A stretch of DNA of 64,000 nucleotides from Paenibacillus sp. USDA918EY (lineage in GTDB: Bacteria; Bacillota; Bacilli; Paenibacillales; Paenibacillaceae): assembly GCF_009870825.1 (NCBI RefSeq), contig NZ_WTWY01000004.1, forward strand, positions 62,001 through 126,000. Reading direction: 5' to 3'. How positions within the stretch are numbered: the first letter of the stretch is position 1; each line of letters starts with the position of its first letter. Positions 17,824-26,120 of the stretch are shown one piece after another. The translations under genes and the position numbers were made by a program. Below the pieces are notes generated by a model. That model saw only the letters and a program-made list of their open reading frames with translations, ran no database searches and was not told the origin of the DNA.

Positions 17824-19020
17824 ATGTTCTCACATTTAATCGTTGCATATGTGTTCATCTACGTATGCCTCGGGCTGATCGGTTCCGGAATCATACTTCT
17901 GGTTCTGATGAAAATCTCGAATAACCGGGAGCAGCAGCGAAGGGAATTTTACGAGCAAAAACACCATGATTATTTCGTCTATATCCAGGCCCATCTGGGG
18001 GACGACGCGGAACTGAAGCTGCCTCCCGGCAAGCTGAAGCCGCTTGAACGGAGAGTCATTCAGGACAAATTCATCGAATGGATCGAGCAGTTCAAAGGCG
18101 ATTACCGTGCCCGGCTCATCCGGCTTTGCAGGGAAGCCGGGTTCGTCGAAGAGGATCTGAAGGCGCTGGGCAGCTTGCGGTACGGCCGCCGGCTTGCCGC
18201 AGCCTACCGCCTCGGGGGCATGCGCGCCGAAGAAGCGGTGCCGGGGCTGATGAATATGCTGCAAAAAGGCAAATACAACTCGATATTGATCATCGTCGCG
18301 CGTTCGATCGCCAAAAGCGCGCAGCGGCCCGAGGACCTGCTGCAAATGCTGCGGATCCTGCTGTCGCACGGCAAGCCGATTCACCATTTGGCGGCCGACA
18401 TCATGCTGGAGACGGGGCTTGATGCCGGCAGCATCCTCCTGAAGCTGCTCGACGATTCCGACCCGGCGCTTGTAAAGGTCGGACTGGTGGCGATGTGGGG
18501 GCAGGCGGTTCCCGAGGTCATGCCGGTTCTCGGAAGGCTGGTCGGCTCGGAAGAAAAGGATGTGCGCGCCGAAGCCGTCAAGCTGTATCTCAGCACGAAC
18601 CCTGCGCTTAAGGATGAAACCATCGTCAAACTGATGAGCGACCGTGATTGGGAGGTCCGGGCGGAAGCGGCCAAGGCGCTCGGGCAGCTCCATGCCGCGG
18701 GCAGCATCCCGCTGCTGGTCAAGGCGCTCCAGGACGCCAGCTGGAAGGTGCGGCACAACAGCGCCGAAAGCCTTGCAGCCCTTGGCGAAGCCGGGTTCGA
18801 AGCGCTGTGCCAGGCCGCGCTTTCCGGAGCGGGAATCCAGCGCGAGGCCGCATTGCACCGGATCGGGCTGGTGATGGAAGCGGAGCAAAAGCCCAGCGCG
18901 ATCGAGCAGATGGTGGCGTACAACAAAAAGCGGCTTATTTACGACCGGTATTTCGGCGTGAAGCAGCCGGTCAAGCGAATGACAGGCGTAGCCGCGGTAG
19001 GAGGAGATTACACTGCTTAG
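17824..19020 (+). CDS. Membrane protein with cytosolic HEAT repeats
   Basis: A single N-terminal membrane helix (about residues 6-28) is followed by a basic stretch. The soluble helical part of roughly 350 residues contains repeated PBS-lyase/HEAT units such as DWEVRAEAAKALGQL and SWKVRHNSAESLAAL. Such scaffolds mediate protein-protein contacts; here the likely partner is the GT2 synthase encoded next. ATG 17824 is used because GAGGAGG lies 8 bases upstream; a longer in-frame start at 17746 lacks a site. The product is 398 residues. The gene ends overlapping the probable start of the synthase. Confidence 0.75.
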   Translation: MFSHLIVAYVFIYVCLGLIGSGIILLVLMKISNNREQQRREFYEQKHHDYFVYIQAHLGDDAELKLPPGKLKPLERRVIQDKFIEWIEQFKGDYRARLIRLCREAGFVEEDLKALGSLRYGRRLAAAYRLGGMRAEEAVPGLMNMLQKGKYNSILIIVARSIAKSAQRPEDLLQMLRILLSHGKPIHHLAADIMLETGLDAGSILLKLLDDSDPALVKVGLVAMWGQAVPEVMPVLGRLVGSEEKDVRAEAVKLYLSTNPALKDETIVKLMSDRDWEVRAEAAKALGQLHAAGSIPLLVKALQDASWKVRHNSAESLAALGEAGFEALCQAALSGAGIQREAALHRIGLVMEAEQKPSAIEQMVAYNKKRLIYDRYFGVKQPVKRMTGVAAVGGDYTA

Positions 19021-20431
19021 AGAGATTTTACTGTTCTACGGCACGGTAGCGATCTATTATGTCATGTTCGTCACGATTTTGTACTTTGCGATTATGGGAT
19101 TATCCTACCGAAGCATCGGGACGATCTCCCGAAGGGCCAAATATTCAAGCTACCAAACGCTTTCCGGCTCCGAACTGGTGCCGCCGGTATCGCTGCTCGT
19201 TCCGGCCTACAATGAAGAGCTGACGATCATCGAAAACGTATACTGCCTTATGACGCTGAATTATCCGACGTACGAAGTCATCGTCATCAACGACGGATCG
19301 GGCGACGAAACGCTCTCCGTGCTGATCCGGGAATTCAAGCTGGAAAAGATGCATAATCCCGAGATCCGGGGGACCATCGAGACGCAAAACGTGAGAGGCA
19401 TTTACCATAATCCCGATTATCCCCATCTCTTTATTATAGATAAGGAGAACGGGGGCAAGGCGGATTCGCTGAACGCCGGCATCAACTTCTCGCATTACCC
19501 GCTTATTTCTTCCATCGACGCGGATTCGCTGCTTGAGAAGGATGCATTGATCCGGATGGCGCGGATGTACATGGAAAATCCGGAAGAAATGGTGGCCATC
19601 GGCGGCGACGTCCGCATCGCCAACGGCTGCCTGATCGAAAACGGGGCGGTCAAAAAAGTGTCGCTGCCGCGGAAAATATGGCCGATGTTCCAATCCATCG
19701 AATATTTGAAAGCATTCCTCGGCGGACGGATCGGCTGGAGCCGGATGAACGGACTGATCATCGTCTCCGGCGCGTTCGGCCTGTTCCGGAAGGATTACGT
19801 CATTGCCGTCGGCGGCTACAGGGGCGGCTATCCGGGAGAAGACATGAACATCATCATCAAGCTTCACCGGTACATGCTGAGCCATAAGCTGCCGTACAAA
19901 GTGGCGTTTTGCCCCGAGGCGGTCTGCTGGACGCAGGCGCCGGATACGTACAAAATCATTTCGAACCAGCGGATGCGCTGGGGCCGGGGAAATCTGAAAA
20001 ACATGATCGAAAACCGCGGCATGCTGTTTAACCCGAAATACAAGATCATGGGCCTTATTACGATGCCGTACAACGTACTGTTCGAAACCTTAAATCCTTA
20101 TTTCAGAATCACGGGCCTGTTGGCTCTGATAGGATATACGCTTTTGGATATGACGCATTGGCGCATATTGCTGGCGTTCACCCTTCTGAACTTCCTGAGC
20201 GGCTACTTGCTGGCCGTGGGCGCCATCATTTTGGAGGAGATCGCGTTCCGCCGTTACAAGAAGTTTTCCGATTTGTGGAAAATGCTCCTCTTTTCGGCCC
20301 TCAAATTTGTGGGGTACCATCAGCTTGGCATTTTGTGGCGGGTTCAGGGCCATATCCAGTATCTCCGGAAAAATAACTCCTGGGGAACGATGACGCGCCA
20401 AAGCTGGAAGGAAGAAAGCAAAGCTGCCTAA
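19013..20431 (+). CDS. Membrane family 2 glycosyltransferase (processive polysaccharide synthase)
   Basis: BcsA/PgaC/hyaluronan-synthase-like enzyme. An N-terminal membrane helix is followed by a GT-A domain: PAYNEE, VINDGSGDE, IDADS (DxD), GEDM and the processivity motif QRMRW (residues QNQRMRWGRGN-like, here SNQRMRWGRGN). Further helices close the protein. No PilZ domain is present. The ATG at 19064 falls inside the first helix and has no Shine-Dalgarno. CTG 19013, 6 bases after GGAGGAG and in frame, gives LLREILLFYGTVAIYYVMF and a full helix, so it is proposed as the start. It uses a nucleotide sugar, probably one oxidised by the dehydrogenase at 21457. Confidence 0.85.
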   Translation: MLREILLFYGTVAIYYVMFVTILYFAIMGLSYRSIGTISRRAKYSSYQTLSGSELVPPVSLLVPAYNEELTIIENVYCLMTLNYPTYEVIVINDGSGDETLSVLIREFKLEKMHNPEIRGTIETQNVRGIYHNPDYPHLFIIDKENGGKADSLNAGINFSHYPLISSIDADSLLEKDALIRMARMYMENPEEMVAIGGDVRIANGCLIENGAVKKVSLPRKIWPMFQSIEYLKAFLGGRIGWSRMNGLIIVSGAFGLFRKDYVIAVGGYRGGYPGEDMNIIIKLHRYMLSHKLPYKVAFCPEAVCWTQAPDTYKIISNQRMRWGRGNLKNMIENRGMLFNPKYKIMGLITMPYNVLFETLNPYFRITGLLALIGYTLLDMTHWRILLAFTLLNFLSGYLLAVGAIILEEIAFRRYKKFSDLWKMLLFSALKFVGYHQLGILWRVQGHIQYLRKNNSWGTMTRQSWKEESKAA

Positions 20432-20548
20432 CCGGCGTGATTCGATTCAAGCAGTGCCGGAAGAAACCCGCTCATCGCGCGGTCTGCCCTTCCGTGAAGA
20501 TAGGTTGATAGAGGTTTACTCACATTCTTTGAAAGGTGGTAATCGATA

Positions 20549-21355
20549 ATGCCAGAGTCCGTAACACTAGAACGAGAACAGCATGAGGGCATGTATCACA
20601 ACCTCGAAGAACGTCTTAAAAAGACTTCCCGGGAGCTGTGCGGCGTCATGTTCCTGTACCTTGGCACAGACTCGCCGCAGCTGGAAAACCAGGTGCGCGA
20701 ATCTTTGCGGCAGGAAACGGGAAGCGAGATCGAGGTGCTGAAAGATGCCTCCACGTCCACGCTGGCGATTTTGCTGCCGGGGTTGACGCTTGATAAAGCC
20801 CATTATCAGGCGCTGCTGCTCAAGCGGCATTTGGAGGAAACGCTGCCGGATGCCGATCCGAGAATCACGCTGACCGCATTTCCGGGACAGGTGGAGCCGA
20901 CGCCGGGCGTGCTGAGGCAGATGGCCGAGTCCACGAGGCTCAGCGAATCGTCCGACATTCATATCTTCACGAAAGATGAAGCCGTTTCGGAGCCCGGCCG
21001 CATTTTGATCGTCGATAACGACGACACCATCCGCGAGTTTCTAACGATCCGCCTCAAAATGCAGGGGTTTGAAACGCTCGAGGCGCTCGACGGCACGTCG
21101 GCGCTGGAGCTGATCGAAAAGTGGGAGCCCGATCTCGTACTGACCGAGCTGAATCTGTACGGCATCGACGGACTGCCCTTTATCAATCAAATCCAGCAGC
21201 TGCCGATGGAAAACACGCCGAAAATCGTCGTGTTGACCGAGCAGCGGGTGGAACGGACGATCAGCCAATGCTTCCAGCATGGGGTCGACGATTACATTAC
21301 CAAGCCATTTTCTCCGGTCGAGCTGGATGCCCGCATACACCGGTGTTTTCAATAA
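20549..21355 (+). CDS. Degenerate GGDEF plus degenerate receiver protein
   Basis: A 268-residue cytosolic protein. Residues about 10-140 follow the nucleotide-cyclase fold: a segment like STLAILLPGLTLDKAH lies where GGDEF domains have GGDEFAILLP, but the GGDEF signature is replaced by Ser/Thr. Residues about 148-268 form a CheY-like receiver (ILIVDNDDTIREF, ITKPF). The phospho-acceptor position reads LTELNL, with Glu where Asp is expected, and the second acid-pocket residue is Asn. The Thr and Lys switch residues remain. It is therefore probably a non-phosphorylated signalling or binding module regulating the neighbouring synthase. AAGGTGGT precedes the ATG. Confidence 0.72.
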   Translation: MPESVTLEREQHEGMYHNLEERLKKTSRELCGVMFLYLGTDSPQLENQVRESLRQETGSEIEVLKDASTSTLAILLPGLTLDKAHYQALLLKRHLEETLPDADPRITLTAFPGQVEPTPGVLRQMAESTRLSESSDIHIFTKDEAVSEPGRILIVDNDDTIREFLTIRLKMQGFETLEALDGTSALELIEKWEPDLVLTELNLYGIDGLPFINQIQQLPMENTPKIVVLTEQRVERTISQCFQHGVDDYITKPFSPVELDARIHRCFQ

Positions 21356-21456
21356 ATGGAGCAAGATGAGGAAGGTTTGACTTTCGCATCATGCTGAAAA
21401 GACGTTCGCTTTCCCAAAGCATAACGAAAACTACATCATACGGAGGTTGATTGCTA

Positions 21457-22818
21457 GTGAATCAGGAGTATCAGCAATTGTTGAACGCAATCGAAAATAA
21501 AAAGGCCGTGCTTGGCGTCGTAGGTTTGGGTTATGTCGGGCTCCCGCTGGCCGTCGAAATGGTCAAGCAGGGATTTACGGTTATCGGCATTGACGTGGAC
21601 CCGTCCAAAATCGAAAAGATTTACCACGGGGAGTCCTATATCACCGATATCTCTTCGGAAGATTTGAAGGCATGCGTCGCAAGCGGCCGCTTCAAACCGA
21701 CGACGGACTACAGCATGATCACGGTGATCGATGCGCTCAGCATCTGCGTTCCGACGCCGCTCAGCGAAAACCAGGATCCGGATACGTCTTACATTACGAG
21801 CGTGGTCGACCAGATCAAGCTGCATATGAAAAAAGGGCTTTTGATCACGCTGGAAAGCACCACTTATCCGGGAACGACCGAAGAGCTGATCCAGTACGAG
21901 ATCGAAGCGCTCGGTTACCGCGTGGGCGAGGATTTCTTCCTCTGCTTCTCGCCGGAACGCGTCGACCCGTCCAATGCTCGCTTTAATACGTTCAATACGC
22001 CGAAAGTCATCGGCGGAACGACCGAAGCCTGCTTGGCGCTTGGCGTCGCCCTTTATTCCAAATACGTGCAGCAAGTCGTGCCGGTCTCGACGCCAAAGGT
22101 CGCGGAAATGTCCAAGCTGCTCGAAAATACGTTCCGCAGCGTCAACATTGCGTTTATCAACGAAATGGCGATGATGTGCGACCGCATGGGCATCGACATT
22201 TGGGAGGTCATCGACGCCGCGGCGACCAAACCTTTCGGCTTCATGCCGTTTTATCCCGGTCCGGGCATCGGCGGACACTGCATTCCGCTGGATCCGATGT
22301 ACCTGTCCTGGAAAGCCAAAGGCTTCCGCTTTTACAGCAAATTCATCGAGCTGGCGCAGTCCACAAACGACAACATGCCGTATTACGTTATCAGCAAAAC
22401 GTCGACCATCCTGAACGAATACGCCAAATCGATCAAAAAATCGAACATTTTGGTGCTTGGCATGGCCTACAAGCCGGACATCAGCGACCTGCGCGAATCT
22501 CCGGGACTCGAGGTGTACGAGCTGTACAAGGAAAACGGAGCCAACGTCGAATATTACGATCCGTTTGCAACCAGCTTCCGCGACAAGCACGGGGAGACGG
22601 TCCACAGCGTCGCGTACGATTTGGAGAAGTTCAGAAGCTATGATTGCATCGTGCTCATCACGAACCACAGCGGCCTGAATTACGGCGACATCGCCTCCCT
22701 GGGCGTGCCGATCGTGGATACGCGTAACGCGTTCAAAAATTTCAGCGAACCCCATATCTATAAAATCGGACATTCCGTTCAGCATGTCGAAGAGCCGAAT
22801 ATGGCTTTGATCGGTTAA
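21457..22818 (+). CDS. UDP-sugar 6-dehydrogenase (UDP-GlcNAc/UDP-Glc dehydrogenase family)
   Basis: Oxidises C6 of a UDP-hexose to the uronic acid with two NAD+. The Rossmann fold starts GVVGLGYVGLPLAVEM. The catalytic cysteine lies in GPGIGGHCIPLDPMYL, a form typical of the WbpA/WecC branch acting on N-acetylated sugars, though glucose cannot be excluded. The C-terminal UDP-binding domain contains GMAYKPDISDLRESP. GTG 21457 is selected because GGAGGT is 9 bases upstream, whereas TTG 21451 is only 3 away. It supplies precursor for the adjacent synthase and implies an acidic polymer. Confidence 0.88.
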   Translation: MNQEYQQLLNAIENKKAVLGVVGLGYVGLPLAVEMVKQGFTVIGIDVDPSKIEKIYHGESYITDISSEDLKACVASGRFKPTTDYSMITVIDALSICVPTPLSENQDPDTSYITSVVDQIKLHMKKGLLITLESTTYPGTTEELIQYEIEALGYRVGEDFFLCFSPERVDPSNARFNTFNTPKVIGGTTEACLALGVALYSKYVQQVVPVSTPKVAEMSKLLENTFRSVNIAFINEMAMMCDRMGIDIWEVIDAAATKPFGFMPFYPGPGIGGHCIPLDPMYLSWKAKGFRFYSKFIELAQSTNDNMPYYVISKTSTILNEYAKSIKKSNILVLGMAYKPDISDLRESPGLEVYELYKENGANVEYYDPFATSFRDKHGETVHSVAYDLEKFRSYDCIVLITNHSGLNYGDIASLGVPIVDTRNAFKNFSEPHIYKIGHSVQHVEEPNMALIG

Positions 22819-22837
22819 TGCCGTAAGGAGGGGAAGG

Positions 22838-23752
22838 ATGGGAGAGCGGCTCAAAGCGAAAGCGAAACCTCGCCTCGTCCTGGTTGTCTGCTTCCTGCTG
22901 CTCCTGCCCTTCCTGTTTAAATCGTCTTCGATGGAAGAACAAAAAGCAACCTGGCTGTGGGACGCCTCGCTGATCGAACATCCGGAGCAGGTCCTCGACT
23001 TCTGCAGGGAGCAGGGCGTCGGCGTGATCTTTCTGCAGATCCAGAAAAACGTGGAGGCGGAACAATACGGCCGTTTTATCGCCGCAGCCCGCCACGACGG
23101 CATTTCGGTGCATGCTTTGGACGGCAGGCCGCAATGGGCGTACGAAAAACAGCGCAGGGAAGCCGATCGATTTATCGAATGGGTTCTCGATTATAACCGC
23201 GCCGCTCCGGCGGAAGAACGGTTTGCCGGCATTCAGCTTGACGTTGAACCGTATCAGCTCAAGCGCTGGGAACGCGACCAGGCCGGCGTGGTGAACGAGT
23301 GGAGCCGGAACATGCGGAAATGGACGGACATGGGGCGTGAAGGCGGGCTTTACATGAGCGCCGCGGTCCCGTTTTGGCTCGGAAAAACCAAAATGGATGA
23401 CGGCGGCAGCTTAAGCCGCTGGATGCTGGAGCATTTCGATGCTTTGGCGGTCATGTCCTACCGCGACAGCGGGTCCCAAATGGTGGAGTTGTCCCGCGGG
23501 ATGCTGAACGAGGCCGACAGGCTCGGAAAATCCGTTTGGATCGGCATGGAGCTGGGAGAAACGGACGAGGGAGACCATGTGAGCTTTTTCCGAAAGCCGG
23601 TCGCGGTCATGGAAAAAGAGATGGAAAACGCCTACCGGCTCAGCGAAGCCCATGTTTCCTTTGCGGGGCTGGCCATCCACCATTACGAAGCCTGGCTCGA
23701 AAAGATAGCCGCGGCGGATCCGAAGCGGGAGAGGAGCAGCATGAGCAACTGA
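22838..23752 (+). CDS. Secreted/anchored TIM-barrel protein, polysaccharide cluster
   Basis: A 304-residue protein with an N-terminal hydrophobic segment (about 12-28) and an extracytoplasmic domain. Alternating strand motifs (VGVIFLQIQKN, ISVHALDG, FAGIQLDVEPY, LYMSAAVPFWLG, DALAVMSYRDS, GLAIHHYEAW) look like a (beta/alpha)8 barrel with a putative acidic site D-x-E, as in hydrolases of the GH18 superfamily. No family could be named. A clear paralogue lies at 46677-47588. GTAAGGAGGGGAAGG precedes the ATG, only 19 bases after the dehydrogenase, so it belongs to the operon. A likely role is modification or turnover of the polymer. Confidence 0.7.
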   Translation: MGERLKAKAKPRLVLVVCFLLLLPFLFKSSSMEEQKATWLWDASLIEHPEQVLDFCREQGVGVIFLQIQKNVEAEQYGRFIAAARHDGISVHALDGRPQWAYEKQRREADRFIEWVLDYNRAAPAEERFAGIQLDVEPYQLKRWERDQAGVVNEWSRNMRKWTDMGREGGLYMSAAVPFWLGKTKMDDGGSLSRWMLEHFDALAVMSYRDSGSQMVELSRGMLNEADRLGKSVWIGMELGETDEGDHVSFFRKPVAVMEKEMENAYRLSEAHVSFAGLAIHHYEAWLEKIAAADPKRERSSMSN

Positions 23753-23768
23753 CATCAGGACAACCGGA

Positions 23769-23807
23769 AAAAGCGTATTCTATGGAGACATAGGATGCGC
23801 TTTTTTT
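23769..23807 (+). terminator. Terminator of the polysaccharide cluster
   Basis: A 16-bp stem with two G-U pairs (AAAAGCGTATTCTATG, loop GAGA, CATAGGATGCGCTTTT) and a T-tract. Its position supports the six preceding genes as one unit. Confidence 0.9.
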
Positions 23808-23906
23808 AAATTCGGAAATGACCCTGATCCAGAGTGCTTACAGGGTTCATTTCATATCGTCAACGTGATGCAGCCCCGTGATAATCGGGGTTATTTGCAT
23901 TTGTGT

Positions 23907-24329
23907 TTATTCGTCCGGGTGATCCCGGCTAATTTTTTGCAGGAGATAGACGAGCTGATCTACTTCTTCCGGAGTCAGATGATTGGCCATCTTCCGGTTG
24001 TGTTCATCCAATATGGACTGAAGCACAGGCAGCAGTTCCTTCGCTTTGGCTGTCGGGAACAAAAGCTGGGAGCGCCGATCTTTGGGATCGGGCTGGCGCA
24101 TAATATATCCGGACTGCTCCAATTGTTTAATGGAGCGGGCCGTCGTCGCTTTATCGAATTTCAGCTGATGGGTCAGCTGATCCTGGGTGATGCCCGGATC
24201 GTGCAGAATCGACTTAAGGAAGCTGTGCTGTCCGCCGCTGCCGATGCCGTACGGAGCCAGTTCCTTGGCCAGCCTTTTCTGGTTTTGCCGGTAAAGGTAT
24301 GAAATTAGCTTGCCGATCGGTTCTTTCAT
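23907..24329 (-). CDS. MarR-family transcriptional regulator
   Basis: A 140-residue winged-helix repressor: GQHSFLKSILHDPGITQDQLTHQL, recognition helix KATTARSIKQLEQSGY, wing DPKDRRSQLLFPT. ATG 24329 has GAAGAGGTG upstream; a longer frame from 24362 lacks a site. It is divergent from an efflux pump gene, with two palindromes between them, so it probably represses both until a ligand is bound. Confidence 0.9.
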   Translation of the reverse strand: MKEPIGKLISYLYRQNQKRLAKELAPYGIGSGGQHSFLKSILHDPGITQDQLTHQLKFDKATTARSIKQLEQSGYIMRQPDPKDRRSQLLFPTAKAKELLPVLQSILDEHNRKMANHLTPEEVDQLVYLLQKISRDHPDE

Positions 24330-24384
24330 AAGCGGCACCTCTTCCTGATGAAATGGATTCATGAAAATATTTTATCTAAAACCT

Positions 24385-24398
24385 GTTGCGTACGCAAC
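24385..24398. promoter_or_regulatory. Palindromic operator 1 for MarR
   Basis: GTTGCGTACGCAAC, a perfect palindrome between the divergent marR and efflux genes, sharing the GTTGCG half-site with operator 2. Confidence 0.75.
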
Positions 24399-24424
24399 TA
24401 ATATGAGGTACACTGTTACTGTCA

Positions 24425-24446
24425 ATTAGTTGCGCGCGCAACTAAT
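24425..24446. promoter_or_regulatory. Palindromic operator 2 for MarR
   Basis: A perfect 22-base palindrome (ATTAGTTGCGC and its complement), 29 bases before the efflux gene start. The two operator centres are 44 bases apart, about four helical turns. Confidence 0.8.
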
Positions 24447-24474
24447 GGTTTATATTACGACCAGGAGGGCGCAT

Positions 24475-25944
24475 ATGAGTTCATTGGACCGTACGTATCA
24501 AGAGGATGCAAACATCCAGAAGAAACGTTGGATCATCCTTATTGTTCTTAATTTATTTACTTTTATGTCCACGCTGGACGGGAGTATCGTGAACATTGCG
24601 CTGCCTGTCCTTTCCAAGGAGATGGGTCTGCCGATCGCCCAGATCGAATGGGTAACGACGGGGTACCTGATGGCGATTTGCTGCTTCATCCTTTTTTTCG
24701 GCAAGCTGGGGGATATCGCCGGCAAGATTCGCATTTTTAAAATCGGGACGATCATATTTATCGTCGGCTCGTTGTTTTGCGGACTCAGTCACACGCTGCC
24801 GCTGCTGATTGTTTCGCGGGTTATTCAAGCTTTGGGCGCCTCCATGACGATGGCGAACAGCCAGGGCATATTAACCGATATTTTTCCGGCGAAGGAGCGG
24901 GGCAGAGCGCTCGGTCTTATCGGTACTTTCGTATCGCTCGGAAGCATTGCAGGACCAAGCCTCGGGGGAATCATCATTTCGTCTTTAGGCTGGGAATATA
25001 TTTTTTGGGTGAACGTGCCGATCGGGCTGATCGCGATTGTGATGGGGTGGAAGGTGCTTCCGGCCGATTTGATCCGGGTAAAAGCGAAGATCGACGTACC
25101 CGGCAGCTCGCTGTTCGCCGTGTTTATTATAACGCTGTTTGCAGGCCTTTTGCTCGGGCAACAGGCGGGGTACGGCAATTTGTGGATCATCGTTTTGCTT
25201 GCAGCCGCGCTGATCGCATTGGTGTGGTTTATACGGGCCGAGCTGAATCGTCCGAACGGGCTGGTGGATCTGTCGTTGTTTAAAAATCCGCTGTTTTCCG
25301 TCAGCATTTTATGCGGATTCCTTGTCTTCACGGCGAATTTCTGTTTCAACATTATCGCGCCGTTTTACACGCAGAACATGCTGAATTTATCGCCTTCTTC
25401 GGCAGGTTTTATGATGATGTTATTCCCGATATGCATGGTCATTGTAGCGCCGCTAAGCGGGGCCTTGTCCGACAAAATCGGCTCCGAGCTCCTGACCTTT
25501 GCCGGGTTGATCGTGATGGTCATTGCCCAGTTCGGGCTTGCCTGGCTTCATGAAGGCAGCTCGCTTGTCATTGTCGGCGTTTGGATTGCAATGCTGGGCG
25601 TCGGCAGCGGCTTGTTCCAATCGCCGAACAATTCCCTGATCATGTCCCAGGTTCCGCGTACCCAGCTCGGTTCTGCAGGGAGCGTGAACTCGCTGGTTCG
25701 GAACGTGGGCATGGTCGTCGGCATTACGGTAGCTACGACGATATTGTTCCATGTCATGAGCGTCAAGGCGGGGCATCGCGTGACCGGGCTTGTTCCCGGG
25801 CATCCGGACATTTTCCTCCGCGGAATGCACACCGTATTCATTACTTCAGCGAGTATATGTCTTGTTGCCGCGGTTTTGACAGGCTGGCGAATGTACCAGG
25901 CGAAAGCGGGCAAACAGGTTAAACAACCGGCTGCCAAGCATTAA
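24475..25944 (+). CDS. MFS drug:H+ antiporter, DHA2 family
   Basis: A 489-residue multi-spanning protein with 14 predicted helices, of the EmrB/QacA type. Signatures are LDGSIVNIALPVLSKEM in helix 1, GYLMAICCFILFFGKLGDIAG in loop 2-3 (motif A), RVIQALGASMTMANSQG (motif B) and LGSIAGPSLGG (motif C of antiporters). ATG 24475 follows GGAGGGCG; the longer frame from 24430 would begin inside operator 2. It is presumably induced when the divergent MarR releases its operators. Substrate is unknown. Confidence 0.9.
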   Translation: MSSLDRTYQEDANIQKKRWIILIVLNLFTFMSTLDGSIVNIALPVLSKEMGLPIAQIEWVTTGYLMAICCFILFFGKLGDIAGKIRIFKIGTIIFIVGSLFCGLSHTLPLLIVSRVIQALGASMTMANSQGILTDIFPAKERGRALGLIGTFVSLGSIAGPSLGGIIISSLGWEYIFWVNVPIGLIAIVMGWKVLPADLIRVKAKIDVPGSSLFAVFIITLFAGLLLGQQAGYGNLWIIVLLAAALIALVWFIRAELNRPNGLVDLSLFKNPLFSVSILCGFLVFTANFCFNIIAPFYTQNMLNLSPSSAGFMMMLFPICMVIVAPLSGALSDKIGSELLTFAGLIVMVIAQFGLAWLHEGSSLVIVGVWIAMLGVGSGLFQSPNNSLIMSQVPRTQLGSAGSVNSLVRNVGMVVGITVATTILFHVMSVKAGHRVTGLVPGHPDIFLRGMHTVFITSASICLVAAVLTGWRMYQAKAGKQVKQPAAKH

Positions 25945-26050
25945 ATAAAACGGCGTTTCCGGCGAGGAAGATTCCGCGGCGCTGGGTGTGTTCGTTTTTC
26001 GCGCAGCATGTCGATCAACGGGCGTGGTCAACGCCCGATTTACGCTCAAG

Positions 26051-26079
26051 AGCCCCTGCGGTTGCAGGGGCTTTTTTTT
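26051..26079 (+). terminator. Terminator after the DHA2 pump
   Basis: AGCCCCTGC-GGTT-GCAGGGGCT followed by seven further T residues. Confidence 0.95.
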
Positions 26080-26120
26080 ATACATCTGTTTTTCAAAAGA
26101 TATACCGGAGCCGATTCCGG

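Noticed and set aside
23873..23892. Hairpin CCCCG-TGATAAT-CGGGG downstream of the first marR gene
   Set aside because: No T-tract on either strand, so it is not supported as a terminator.
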